Below are positions 44,763-53,694 of a stretch of DNA of 64,000 nt, in pieces. The DNA is taken from positions 20,577 through 84,576 of the forward strand of contig JAKZMJ010000028.1 in the NCBI GenBank assembly GCA_030491005.1. Direction: 5' to 3'. The position numbers and the translations under genes were made by a program. The stretch is from Sulfurospirillum sp. (GTDB taxonomy: Bacteria; Campylobacterota; Campylobacteria; Campylobacterales; Arcobacteraceae). Each line of letters begins with the position of its first letter. Position 1 is the first letter of the stretch. The notes below the pieces were generated by a model. That model saw only the letters and a program-made list of their open reading frames with translations. It was not told the origin of the DNA and did no database searches.

Positions 44763-45546
44763 CTAACATTATATTATAATTTGTGATGAATAACTCTTTA
44801 ACCTTTTTAGCTTGAGCATTTCTGCTTAATGTATATCTTATTTCTTTACTATGCACTATATTAAAGTCTTTATATAGGTCTCTTACTAATGCACAGTCGT
44901 TATATGATAGTAAAAACTTACCTTTTAAATTCTTTAAAAGTGTTGCTAATTCTTTATGTTCTTTTACTCCAAAATCTCCTATATTTTTATAATATGTTTC
45001 TGTATTTACATAAGGAGGATCTATATAAAAAAAGGCATCTATCTTATCGTAGGTAGGGATTAATTTATTAAAAGACATATTCTCTATAGTAACTCCCTTA
45101 AGCCTTACCGACCATTTGTGATAACTTTTATATATGTCTTTTGGTTTTTTTCCTGTTTTTGCCTGCATTGCAAAATGTTCTGTTTTACTGCCAAAACTTT
45201 GACTAATTAAAAACAGATAAAAAGCAGCTGCTTCTATATTATTTATAGGCTTTATGTTTTTAAGTTTTATATGCTGAAATATCTCTCTTGAAATTAACAT
45301 TTTATTTAAATAGTTTGATAAACTTTGAGGATTGGTTCTTATACATTTATGCAGATTAACTAGTTGCGAATTTATATCGTTTACAACTTCTATTTTTGAT
45401 AATTCTTTAGCATAAAATACACTTAAAGCACCTCCAAAAACTTCTATGTATATGCCGTGTGGTGGAATTAAACTAATTATATCTTTGGCAAGTTTTGACT
45501 TACCACCTATCCACCCAAAAGGTGCTTTTAATTTTGTTGACTGCAT
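44755..45546 (-). CDS. dam: Phage DNA adenine methylase (D12 class)
   Basis: The 263-residue N6-adenine methyltransferase has the SAM-binding FGWIGGKSKLA at the N terminus, EVFGGALSVFYAK, and the catalytic DPPY in FYIDPPYVNTETYY near residue 175. The family methylates GATC or related sites. The target here is not known. No restriction enzyme is adjacent, so it probably protects or regulates phage DNA. Dam genes occur in related Campylobacter prophages. Confidence 0.9.
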   Translation of the reverse strand: MQSTKLKAPFGWIGGKSKLAKDIISLIPPHGIYIEVFGGALSVFYAKELSKIEVVNDINSQLVNLHKCIRTNPQSLSNYLNKMLISREIFQHIKLKNIKPINNIEAAAFYLFLISQSFGSKTEHFAMQAKTGKKPKDIYKSYHKWSVRLKGVTIENMSFNKLIPTYDKIDAFFYIDPPYVNTETYYKNIGDFGVKEHKELATLLKNLKGKFLLSYNDCALVRDLYKDFNIVHSKEIRYTLSRNAQAKKVKELFITNYNIMLDA

Positions 45547-45561
45547 TATATTCCTTTGTGA

Positions 45562-45597
45562 AAAAACATCACTTTTATGCTTAAAAATGATGTTTTT
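45562..45597 (-). terminator. Hairpin between tail gene D and dam
   Basis: AAAAACATCA and TGATGTTTTT form a perfect 10-bp stem followed by T's on the minus strand. It sits between the tail operon and dam and would end the tail transcript. Confidence 0.55.
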
Positions 45598-45640
45598 AGT
45601 TAATATTTATATACAGTCGTTTCGTGGTGGAATGGCTGGC

Positions 45641-46585
45641 TTATATTGCACTATTTGAAAATTCTATTTGCATATTCCAGCCTCTTGTATCTAAAGTATG
45701 TGTAATAGTATCTATATGATAAGTTATATTATCTTCTAATTTTATATTTATAAATTTTAAATTAGATCTTGCATATATACCAAATCCATATATTTTAAAA
45801 GTACCTGATTTGATACCTTTATTTAGTGTTTCTAATTTTGCTTTTGCTTTAAATTCTAAGTTTGTTTTGTCTGTAAAGGTTTCTTGAATATTGTATATAG
45901 GTTCTTGTGTGCCTATTTTTACGGTTTGAATTTTATTGTTTTTTGTATCTTGATACTTTAATGTTGCACTTTTATAGTAAGTTTTATTTGAATTTTTAAT
46001 TACTAAACTAGCACAATCCTTTGCATCTATTATTATAGTTTTTAATGTATTTTTTTCATCTTGCCGTAAAAAAATTATTGTTTCATTTTTTATACTATAA
46101 ACTGCATTTAAATCTTTAGCAATTCTTCCTAAAAAAGCTATATCGCTCTCGTTTGTTTGGGAGATGTAAGGATAATATATATCTTCAAAATCGCATTTGC
46201 TTTTTAGATTATGCTCATTTGCGATAAATTCTACTATATCTTTTACACTTTTTTGTTCAAAATTTCTATTTTTAAAAACCTTTAATTGAGCATTAAAATC
46301 TGTTGCCGTTGCACTAATATTTAAAGTATTATCTATATTCCAAGAAGTATTTTGAACGATAAATACTCCACAAAAAAATTCTTCTTTATCTTCTTTATAA
46401 TACAAATATAGCTTTAATTTGTCTTGATACTTAGGTCTCTTAAACTCTCCAAATACCTTTATCTCTATTTTGTCTGCTTTAATACCATCTTGATCTACAA
46501 AAGAAATAGATACTAAATTTTTATTTAAATGAGCTGTGACATCTACATTATTAGCAAGTAGTCTAAATGCAGGAGTTAATCCCAT
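45641..46585 (-). CDS. Phage late control protein D (tail spike hub)
   Basis: The 314-residue protein matches the gpD family of P2-like phages: the N-terminal MGLTPAFRLLANNVDVTAHL, DKIEIKVFGEFKRP, and the middle VEFIANEHNLKSKCDFEDIYYPYISQTNESDIAFLGRIA. Together with gpV it forms the central hub and spike of the contractile tail. It overlaps gpX by 10 bases and is the last gene of the tail operon. Confidence 0.88.
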   Translation of the reverse strand: MGLTPAFRLLANNVDVTAHLNKNLVSISFVDQDGIKADKIEIKVFGEFKRPKYQDKLKLYLYYKEDKEEFFCGVFIVQNTSWNIDNTLNISATATDFNAQLKVFKNRNFEQKSVKDIVEFIANEHNLKSKCDFEDIYYPYISQTNESDIAFLGRIAKDLNAVYSIKNETIIFLRQDEKNTLKTIIIDAKDCASLVIKNSNKTYYKSATLKYQDTKNNKIQTVKIGTQEPIYNIQETFTDKTNLEFKAKAKLETLNKGIKSGTFKIYGFGIYARSNLKFINIKLEDNITYHIDTITHTLDTRGWNMQIEFSNSAI

Positions 46586-46782
46586 AGGGCAGTTCCTACA
46601 TTCTGCTTAGATACTGTATATGCAGGCAATATGACTATATCTCCTGTATCTAAAATATATTTATTTAAGTATTGTTTGTTTTGTTCTAAAACTAATTCTA
46701 ATACATCTAATGTACCGTAGTGATTAAAGACTATAGTATCTAGTCTTTGAGGCTGTGTTACTGTATATGTCATTTTTCCCAT
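46576..46782 (-). CDS. Phage tail protein X (LysM-like)
   Basis: The 68-residue protein has the P2 gpX pattern: RLDTIVFNHYGTLDVLELVL and a closing DTGDIVILPAY, which is a LysM-like fold. It is needed for tail assembly. It overlaps both its neighbours, U and D. Confidence 0.85.
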   Translation of the reverse strand: MGKMTYTVTQPQRLDTIVFNHYGTLDVLELVLEQNKQYLNKYILDTGDIVILPAYTVSKQNVGTALWD

Positions 46783-47135
46783 CTTTTGAGACTTATTGAA
46801 AAGCCTTGTTTTATAAAAGCACCTTTTTTTATAAATAAAGATTTTTGAATATTTAATTTAGTAATTATGACTTTTAAATCTGCATCTTTTATTAAGGTTA
46901 CAAATGTTGTAGTTTTTTTTTGTTTAGCGATATTTTTTAGCTCTTCTAATTGAGTAAGACTTTCTAAGACAAAATATCCAGAAAAATGTATTTCTTGCTC
47001 AAATCCCCCAACAGCTTGATAAGTAGGATTGTTTCCAATTCTGCTTATCTTAGAATAATTAAAAGTAAACTGCTCTACAAGTGCATCTATATTAGAATTA
47101 CTTGTAAATATTACATCTCCTATTTGCGCTAACAT
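46770..47135 (-). CDS. Phage tail protein U
   Basis: The 121-residue protein is in the P2 gpU family: NPTYQAVGGFEQEIHFSGYFV and the closing GFSISLKRWEK. It acts at the end of the tail tube. It abuts the tape-measure stop and overlaps gpX by 13 bases. Confidence 0.85.
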   Translation of the reverse strand: MLAQIGDVIFTSNSNIDALVEQFTFNYSKISRIGNNPTYQAVGGFEQEIHFSGYFVLESLTQLEELKNIAKQKKTTTFVTLIKDADLKVIITKLNIQKSLFIKKGAFIKQGFSISLKRWEK

Positions 47136-49558
47136 TAGTAAGTATCTCCCATATAAGTTTCTTTATTTTCTGCTTCTATATCTTTTATGGCTTGTTTTAC
47201 AGCTTCGCTTACATCTATATTAGAGCTTGGATTTTGAACTGCTACACTTATACTATAGCTATTTGATACAGGTGCATTCGTTGAACTTGTGTTGTTATTT
47301 ATATTGCTTTGTCTTATATTTTGTATTTCTTTGTTACTTGGTATATTTAGACTTTGTTCTTGCAATTTGTATTGAGGTATTGTAGCAGCTGCTAAACTTG
47401 TACTAAGAGCAAGTGGTACTAAAGTTTTTTTAATAGCTGCCTTGAATAAACTTTTTTTATTTTCTTCTTTTTTGTCTTCTTTCTTATCTTCGTTTTTAGA
47501 CCCAAAACCAAAAAATTTACCTATGCCTGAACCGATATTTTTTATCTTATCTAAAGCTGTACCCATCCACTTAAATTTAGAAGCTAACCAGTTAAATAAT
47601 GTGGTCCAAATTTTACTTATAGTTTCTATGGGAGAGGTAAAAAGGTTGGTGACAAAAGCACTACCTGCACTAAAGATATTCTTAATGCCCTCCCATACAT
47701 TGTTTACCGTATTTCTAAACCAAGCAAATTTATTATAAGCAAAGACCAAGCCTGCACCTAAAGCAGCTATGCCCATAATTACCAATCCTATGGGGTTTGC
47801 ACTTAAAGCAGCATTTAATAACCATTGTCCTGCTGCTGCTGCTTTAGTAGCAATTCCAAAAGCTATGGTTTTTGTTTTTGCTATTACTAAACCTATACTA
47901 AATCTTGTAAAATTAAAGCCTTTAAGTGCTATATTAAATAACCATTGTGAAGCTGTTGCTATTTTTGTTCCTATTCCAAAAGCATAAGTTTTAACTGTAG
48001 CTATTTTAGTAGCAATTCCTATTTTATTGATACTAAAAACATTAAGCTTATTTGCAAGTGTAGATAAAAGTATATTTTTTCTTAAAGTATTTTTTACGAA
48101 GGAATAAGCAAGACTAGCTAGTGTTCCTATTTTTAAAACACTTACAAGACCTACAATTGCAAAGGTAAGCCCTGCAAATGTAGGTATTAAATAAGGAAGC
48201 TTTTGATCCAACCAAGATATCCCACTTGCTATTTTTCCTAAACCAAGAGCTAATATATTAATAGCAGGTTCAACTGTGCTACCTATTGTAAAAGCCATAT
48301 AAGACATAGCGTGACCCATTTTTTCAAAGCCATATCCACTTTGCATATCAGCTGCCATTTTTAGACTTTTTGCCATGCCATCATTCATAGAATTTTTTAG
48401 ATTTTTTTGAGCCTTTCTTAATTTATCTGTTTTATTAATTAAGGACTTTATAATTGCGGTTGCTTCACTTCCACCAAATGCTTGAGTGAGTTCATCTCCA
48501 TCTTCAATTTTACTTAAATCACCGTATTTATTTTTAATTTTTTCTAAGATTTCTGCCATCGGCAACATCTGCCCTTTCATTTTTCCTTGAGTGTAGACAA
48601 AAGATAGTCCCAGGGCTTTTTGAGATTTTCCTACACCATTTAAAAAGGCTCTATATCCACTACCTGCCTCGCTTGCTGTTTTAAAAGAACCTTTAGCAAG
48701 TCCGATAATTGCTAATTCTTCTTCTAAAGAGACACCCATGACCTTAGCAGCCGCTCCTATATTTGCTAATCCATCTGCTAAATCTTTCCCATCCGTATCG
48801 AATGCTTGTACTGCCCCTGCAATTGCCCCGCTAAATTGTTTTCCAAAATCCATGTCTGAGCTAAAATCTTGCCTAAATATACCATATCCTAAGGCATATA
48901 AACTTGTCATATCCTCGGTGGTAGCTTTAGTTGCCACTCCTGTAATAGCTGCCATTTTTGACATCTCTTTAACACCTTGATCGCTTAAGCTAGAAATTGC
49001 TGATTTAATAGAATATGTTGCTTTTATAAAAGCAGGTGCAGTTATTTGTCCGTATTGAAGAGACATGTTATGACCTGCTTTTGTAATAGCATCTATACCT
49101 TTAGTACTTATATCTAAACTTCGTATTTCTCCTTGAGCTTTTAAAACAGTATTTGCACTTTGTACTATCTTTGTAAGTCCAAACAAAGAGGCACCAAGAC
49201 CCAATATAGAGGCTTTTTGTTCGGCAAATTTATTTTTTATACCTGTGAGTTTTATATCTATTTTAGAGACTTTTTTAAGCTTTATTAAGCTAAGTCTTAA
49301 GCCTCTTGTATCTTGCTCTAATTTAGATGTATTTATACCTGCATTATTTAAAGACCTTCCTAGCTCATCTAATCTTTTTTTATTTTTAAAAGCATCTTTT
49401 GAAAGGTTCTTAAATTCTTTAATATCTAGTTTAGTTTTGTTTAATTTATTAACTCTTTTACTAATGCCATCTAAGCTATTATCTATCTTAGAAAAACTTT
49501 TTTTAAAATTTGAGGCAAGACCTGCCCCTATTTCTATTGCTAAACCAAATTTTTGCAT
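47135..49558 (-). CDS. Phage tail tape-measure protein T
   Basis: The 807-residue protein sets the tail length. It has an N-terminal coiled-coil region (~1-90) and a TP901-type tape-measure core (~100-400, VATKATTEDMTSLYALG, ALGLSFVYTQGKMKGQMLP). A hydrophobic part with two membrane-like stretches (~450-620) follows, then an EDKKEDKKEENKK run and a Ser/Asn-rich end. Two similar blocks around KTYAFGIGTKIATASQWLF and KTIAFGIATKAAAAGQWLL look like an internal duplication. It starts two bases after the E' stop. Confidence 0.9.
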   Translation of the reverse strand: MQKFGLAIEIGAGLASNFKKSFSKIDNSLDGISKRVNKLNKTKLDIKEFKNLSKDAFKNKKRLDELGRSLNNAGINTSKLEQDTRGLRLSLIKLKKVSKIDIKLTGIKNKFAEQKASILGLGASLFGLTKIVQSANTVLKAQGEIRSLDISTKGIDAITKAGHNMSLQYGQITAPAFIKATYSIKSAISSLSDQGVKEMSKMAAITGVATKATTEDMTSLYALGYGIFRQDFSSDMDFGKQFSGAIAGAVQAFDTDGKDLADGLANIGAAAKVMGVSLEEELAIIGLAKGSFKTASEAGSGYRAFLNGVGKSQKALGLSFVYTQGKMKGQMLPMAEILEKIKNKYGDLSKIEDGDELTQAFGGSEATAIIKSLINKTDKLRKAQKNLKNSMNDGMAKSLKMAADMQSGYGFEKMGHAMSYMAFTIGSTVEPAINILALGLGKIASGISWLDQKLPYLIPTFAGLTFAIVGLVSVLKIGTLASLAYSFVKNTLRKNILLSTLANKLNVFSINKIGIATKIATVKTYAFGIGTKIATASQWLFNIALKGFNFTRFSIGLVIAKTKTIAFGIATKAAAAGQWLLNAALSANPIGLVIMGIAALGAGLVFAYNKFAWFRNTVNNVWEGIKNIFSAGSAFVTNLFTSPIETISKIWTTLFNWLASKFKWMGTALDKIKNIGSGIGKFFGFGSKNEDKKEDKKEENKKSLFKAAIKKTLVPLALSTSLAAATIPQYKLQEQSLNIPSNKEIQNIRQSNINNNTSSTNAPVSNSYSISVAVQNPSSNIDVSEAVKQAIKDIEAENKETYMGDTY

Positions 49559-49560
49559 TT

Positions 49561-49952
49561 TTACTCACTTGTCTTTTTTTTTAATATTTGTATACTTACA
49601 TCTAAAAAATATTTAAAATCTTCTATATCCATATTTAACATATCTGTATAGGAAAATCGTAAGGCACTAGCTACTAAGCTTATGCCTATTCGGACATCTT
49701 CCCAACAGGGGACAAAAAATTATTAATCCTTGTTGATAATAAAGAATAATTATCAAAGTCCATTTTATTTAATATCCCTAAACTTAAGCCAGTTAAATTT
49801 GATATTAAAGTAGATTCTTTTTCTAAAGTATCTACTATATTATTAATAGCTTTTATATCCAACAAAGTAGGTATTCTTATTACTATTACATCTCCTGTAT
49901 CTAAAGTAACATCACTTATCTTTTTTATATTTTTATTTTCTAATTTTCCCAT
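49561..49952 (-). CDS. Tail assembly chaperone E+E' (frameshift product)
   Basis: After the slippery T6G at 49713-49719 the -1 frame stays open as FVPCWEDVRIGISLVASALRFSY and ends DVSIQILKKKTSE at 49561. This is just before the tape-measure start, where P2 E' lies. The product of about 130 residues would join the E N terminus to the E' tail and chaperone the tape-measure protein. The arrangement matches P2 E+E', where the slippery site is also T6G. Confidence 0.75.
49686..49952 (-). CDS. Tail assembly chaperone E
   Basis: The 88-residue protein has the gpE pattern: SDVTLDTGDVIVIRIPTLLDIKAIN and a closing SLLSTRINNFLSP. It lies between the tail tube gene and the tape-measure gene, as in P2. 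A slippery heptamer near its end lets part of the ribosomes shift to E'. Confidence 0.82.
   Translation of the reverse strand: MGKLENKNIKKISDVTLDTGDVIVIRIPTLLDIKAINNIVDTLEKESTLISNLTGLSLGILNKMDFDNYSLLSTRINNFLSPVGKMSE
49713..49719 (-). promoter_or_regulatory. Programmed -1 frameshift site T_TTT_TTG
   Basis: In the E frame the codons read TTT TTG preceded by T, a perfect X_XXY_YYZ heptamer. The -1 frame then continues for about 50 codons. Confidence 0.78.
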
Positions 49953-49956
49953 TTTT

Positions 49957-50451
49957 TTAGCCTCCTACAACTGATCTAGTTTCTTCTAATAAATCTTTAC
50001 CATCTACTTTAACGATATCTTTTAATTTATCTATTTCTACCATTATAACACCACCTACTTCTTTTAGCCAATAAATCGGATATGCACTAAGTTCTACTTC
50101 TAAAACTTCGCCATTTTTTACCTCATTCTCTTTGATGTCTATTCCCCCTACAATGACATCTCTTCTACCTTTTACATCTACACCTGTTTCCAAAGCTGAA
50201 GTACAAATAATCTTTGCATTATTAGCTTTAGCAGCAGCTTTATAAAGTGTCTGATTTGTAACTGTTAGTTTTACACTAGCTTCTAATTCTTCTACTGCTC
50301 CATAGCTTCGTTTGTATGTTCCAGCTGCTCCATTTCCCTCCACTTTTTTAAATTTTAGCTCTGGTGCACTATAAGTACCTACTCCTATAAAACCTATGCC
50401 CTCTACATAAATATCGGCTTTATTTATTACATAACTTAATTGGTTTTGCAT
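49957..50451 (-). CDS. Phage major tail tube protein (FII)
   Basis: The 164-residue protein has the P2 FII pattern: ADIYVEGIGFIGVGTYSAPELKFKK, GAAGTYKRSYGAVEELEASV and ELSAYPIYWLKEVGGV. It forms the inner tube through which DNA passes. It is placed between the sheath and E genes, the normal P2 order. Confidence 0.92.
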   Translation of the reverse strand: MQNQLSYVINKADIYVEGIGFIGVGTYSAPELKFKKVEGNGAAGTYKRSYGAVEELEASVKLTVTNQTLYKAAAKANNAKIICTSALETGVDVKGRRDVIVGGIDIKENEVKNGEVLEVELSAYPIYWLKEVGGVIMVEIDKLKDIVKVDGKDLLEETRSVVGG

Positions 50452-50487
50452 TTTTTATCTCCTTTTTTTATTTGTTATTAATTTGGT

Positions 50488-51660
50488 TTAATTTTCTAAC
50501 ATTTTGTATACAACACCTGCATATCTATCAACACGGTTAAAAGTTATATGGATTAATTTAGGATTTGGAATTTCCTGACAATCTATTATAAAATAAAACT
50601 CTCCCGCACTAATTCTCTCTTTTGTAGTTCTCTCCATGTCTAGCTCTACAGAAAAGCCTATCATAACATCATCTCCGATAAGTCCGTTCATAAAGCCTCG
50701 CATAGAATCTTTGGCTACATTTAACATAGTTAAGTCTGTGTCTATTGCAAAAAAGATATCTTTTATAATAGCATCTGCTGCTAAGTCCAAAATCCTTACT
50801 CTTCTTGCATCTTGCCAAATACTATCCAAACTAGAAGTTGCGTATTCCCAAGTTCTAAATCCACCGTAGTGAATAAAAGACATTATTTGCTTTTCTGTTA
50901 AAGGATCTGTTTCATCCAGGCTGCCTGCATAAAATTCCGACGGTGCAACGACTCCAGAAACGCTTAAAATTCGATTAGATATAGATTTACTATATCCAGT
51001 TACACCACTTCCATCTACAAAACATCTTAAAAAAGCAAGTATGACAGAACTATCATATTCCTCTTTTTTTGCTGTTATAGTATTAAATATCTCTAAGCTA
51101 CACTTTGCAAGTGTAACTCTGTCACTTCCAAAATTATTTCTTTTTGTAATAGCATCTCCATTGCTTAGTGCAAAAAGATTTATAAAGGTTCTAGCTTTTA
51201 ACCTATTACATACATTTATAAGTGCATTATTAACATCCATATCGAAGCTATCGTATGCTGCTGCAATAATATCTGCTTTATAAGCAACTGCACCTGCATT
51301 GTCTAAGGCTAGATTTGGCATAGAAGCAGCCGTCTTGATACTATTAATACCTTCTATAAAAGAAGCTTTTTGTAAAGCCAAATCGGCTTGTACTTCTACA
51401 ACTATTATAACTGTAGGAACTATTAAAGAAAACATATTTACACCTAAGTCCAAATACTTTTTAAGATTTCCTGTATCATCTTTTAAGTCATCATGCTTAC
51501 TAAAAAATTCCATAGCTTTTTTAGGACTAGCAAAACCATAGACTCCTACAGGAACGATACTACTTAATAGCACTAATGCTATAGGAAGTGTAGATTTTAT
51601 ACTTATAGGTCTAGCACTTGTACTTGTTATTTGTGTTACCACACCTCTTTTTATACTCAT
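50488..51660 (-). CDS. Phage tail sheath protein (FI)
   Basis: The 390-residue contractile sheath subunit has GVVTQITSTSARPISIKSTLP at the N terminus and the conserved GGFRTWEYATSSLDSIWQDARRVRILD near residue 270. It ends FYFIIDCQEIPNPKLIHITFNRVD. A sheath gene shows that the tail is contractile (myovirus type). It is directly upstream of the tube gene. Confidence 0.92.
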   Translation of the reverse strand: MSIKRGVVTQITSTSARPISIKSTLPIALVLLSSIVPVGVYGFASPKKAMEFFSKHDDLKDDTGNLKKYLDLGVNMFSLIVPTVIIVVEVQADLALQKASFIEGINSIKTAASMPNLALDNAGAVAYKADIIAAAYDSFDMDVNNALINVCNRLKARTFINLFALSNGDAITKRNNFGSDRVTLAKCSLEIFNTITAKKEEYDSSVILAFLRCFVDGSGVTGYSKSISNRILSVSGVVAPSEFYAGSLDETDPLTEKQIMSFIHYGGFRTWEYATSSLDSIWQDARRVRILDLAADAIIKDIFFAIDTDLTMLNVAKDSMRGFMNGLIGDDVMIGFSVELDMERTTKERISAGEFYFIIDCQEIPNPKLIHITFNRVDRYAGVVYKMLEN

Positions 51661-51663
51661 TTT

Positions 51664-52407
51664 TTACTCCTTTATAGTTAGATTAAGATATTTAATACTT
51701 ACTTTATTTTCTAAATTCGTATGTCTAATTTCTAGCTTTATATTTGTTTCTAATCTTATTATTTCTAATTCTGCCATAGCCATATAGTGCACTTTTTTGT
51801 TAAAACAATGTATTGCTTTAACTTTCGTACTAGAATTTAAAATTACATTATATTTGTTGTTTTCATCAACACTATTTTTTAAAATTTTTTCTATTAATAC
51901 ATTGTTTTTATCTAAAAAATTATATTCCAAATTATTGGAATATATCCTCGCTCCAGAATGAACTATAAGCTTTATTATTCGCAAAGGCTTACTAAAAGTT
52001 ATTTTTAAAAAGTTATTTTTTCCTTTTCCCAAATCTGTAGCAGTCCATTTTCCATAAGTTTTATTCTTATCGTAAAGATGTCTAATGTCTGCCCAACCAG
52101 AACCAAAAGAATTTGGTGCATAGGAAGAAGAAAGTGCAACAAGATCTGTATTAGACACAATGTTTTCTTCTTTATATACATCTAAATTATCTAAAGTAAA
52201 AGTATTATTTACAACATCAAAACTTTTTAAAGAAATATTATCTTTAAATATTTCTACTTTTCCATTAGCACAAATACCGTTTAAAGTTAAATTTTGTGAT
52301 TCTGTTAAAGTAATATTTCCAAAATTTTTATGTGAGCTTATACTTAAAATATCTTGCTTTTTTAACAACAAAGCATTTTTAGTATTTAGCACATTTAAAG
52401 TAAACAT
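51664..52407 (-). CDS. Phage structural protein, possibly discoidin-like
   Basis: The 247-residue protein has no firm family match by eye. The middle (YAPNSFGSGWADIRHLYDKNKTYGKW, FLKITFSKPLRIIKLIVHSG) resembles F5/8 type C carbohydrate-binding domains, which occur in phage adhesion proteins. It lies 3 bases before the sheath gene in the tail operon, so a particle or adsorption role is inferred. Confidence 0.5.
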   Translation of the reverse strand: MFTLNVLNTKNALLLKKQDILSISSHKNFGNITLTESQNLTLNGICANGKVEIFKDNISLKSFDVVNNTFTLDNLDVYKEENIVSNTDLVALSSSYAPNSFGSGWADIRHLYDKNKTYGKWTATDLGKGKNNFLKITFSKPLRIIKLIVHSGARIYSNNLEYNFLDKNNVLIEKILKNSVDENNKYNVILNSSTKVKAIHCFNKKVHYMAMAELEIIRLETNIKLEIRHTNLENKVSIKYLNLTIKE

Positions 52408-52652
52408 TAGATCTCTTTACTTAAAGATATTTGAACTTCATTTTCTTGGGCTTTTCCCCATATTTTTCCTTGCAAAATACTATTTGTTAGAACATTGCCA
52501 TAGCCAATTATTATAGCCCCGTCATCTGTGTTAGGAGTAGTTGCACTAGCTTTAATAATCAGATTTGTATAAGACAAATTTTGCATAAGATAATCTTGAT
52601 TATCTACTAGTTCTTCCCAACTTTTTTTAAGATATTTTACTTGCGTTTGCAT
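52407..52652 (-). CDS. Small phage structural protein of unknown function
   Basis: The 81-residue protein starts MQTQVKYLKKSWEELVDNQD and contains DDGAIIIGYGNV. It has no signal peptide or membrane segment. It overlaps the neighbouring structural gene by one base and follows the holin-like gene at once. Unknown. Confidence 0.6.
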   Translation of the reverse strand: MQTQVKYLKKSWEELVDNQDYLMQNLSYTNLIIKASATTPNTDDGAIIIGYGNVLTNSILQGKIWGKAQENEVQISLSKEI

Positions 52653-53090
52653 TTATTTACTCCTTTTTGTTTTTAAAATTTCTTTGAACAATCCTCTCAT
52701 TCCAAACAGGACAAAAGACATAGCAGTAAAGGTTACTGTGTACCATAAAGGCATTTGTTCTATTATTTTAAAGCCCTTTAGTGCTACTTCTTGCATGGAT
52801 GGAATAAAAGCAAGGATTACAGGGGTGCAATATAAGATTAGTAAAAGCTCATCTTTCCAAGAATTTTGCATATTTTTTGTATTTATAATATCTAGATTAT
52901 AATCTTGTACTTGCCCCGTTTGTGCTTGTACAAGTTTAGATTGTGCTAATGCTTTTTTTATATCTGCATTAGCTTGTATTTCTATTTTTAAAGCTTCTAG
53001 CTTTGCTTTTTTAATTTCTTTTTTGCCAGCATAGTGAGTAGATATTCCGTCTACAATGCCCCCTAAAAGCGTACTAATAATTGCTATCAT
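52653..53090 (-). CDS. Three-helix holin-like protein
   Basis: The 145-residue protein has three hydrophobic segments (IAIISTLLGGIVDGI, ELLLILYCTPVILAFIPSM, WYTVTFTAMSFVLFGM) and a charged middle with KKEIKKAKLEALKIEIQANADIKKAL. This resembles the 3TM holin family of gene-transfer agents and Mu-like phages. It would make holes in the inner membrane at lysis. The call is by topology and position. Confidence 0.65.
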   Translation of the reverse strand: MIAIISTLLGGIVDGISTHYAGKKEIKKAKLEALKIEIQANADIKKALAQSKLVQAQTGQVQDYNLDIINTKNMQNSWKDELLLILYCTPVILAFIPSMQEVALKGFKIIEQMPLWYTVTFTAMSFVLFGMRGLFKEILKTKRSK

Positions 53091-53101
53091 TTTTTATCTC
53101 C

Positions 53102-53335
53102 TTATTTTTTATAATCTTTATCAACAAATTTTTTAATAAAATGTATTGACAACTTTTCTGCTATTTCTTTTACATCTACACCTAATAAGATTAGTAATGC
53201 TATTAAGTACCAGTAATATTCCAAAGGCGGCTGTATCTCTCCTAAAAACTTATCTAAAACAAACATACATATAAAGAACAAAAGTGCTATTATTCTTATA
53301 ATCGCACTTATTAGTTTATTTTCTTGCTTACTCAT
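53102..53335 (-). CDS. Small two-helix membrane protein of the lysis block
   Basis: The 77-residue protein has two hydrophobic segments (IIRIIALLFFICMFVLDKF and YYWYLIALLILLGVDV) and a basic C terminus, a holin-like layout. It sits in a run of three small membrane-protein genes. It could be a holin, antiholin or pinholin. No family is recognised. Confidence 0.6.
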   Translation of the reverse strand: MSKQENKLISAIIRIIALLFFICMFVLDKFLGEIQPPLEYYWYLIALLILLGVDVKEIAEKLSIHFIKKFVDKDYKK

Positions 53336-53691
53336 TTTTTTATCTCCTTTAATTCCAAGATTAAGTGTTTTGAAAAATAAATATTTATTAAAGATATAAA
53401 TATAAACAATAATCCAATAACATCTAAACTATTTAAAAACAAAAAAAATTTAAGAATAATTAGAGTTAAGATAATGTTAAAAACTATTAAAAATGTATAT
53501 AAAGTAAAGTGTTCTAAAATATGTTCTCTTAGTTCAAAACAAGATTTTCTAAAAATAAAAAAATGCTGAACTAAAGTAAACAATCCAAAAAACCAAGAAA
53601 AAATTAAAAAAATTAAAACGGCAACAATTGTGCTACTATATATAAAGTTTGTGTTTTGTATTATTTCTAATAATGTATAAAATTTATTCAT
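53332..53691 (-). CDS. Small three-helix membrane protein of the lysis block
   Basis: The 119-residue protein has three long hydrophobic stretches (TIVAVLIFLIFSWFFGLF, YTFLIVFNIILTLIILKFFLF, VIGLLFIFISLINIYF). It overlaps the next gene by 4 bases. Its role is unknown; lysis or superinfection control is inferred from context. Confidence 0.55.
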   Translation of the reverse strand: MNKFYTLLEIIQNTNFIYSSTIVAVLIFLIFSWFFGLFTLVQHFFIFRKSCFELREHILEHFTLYTFLIVFNIILTLIILKFFLFLNSLDVIGLLFIFISLINIYFSKHLILELKEIKK

Positions 53692-53694
53692 CTG

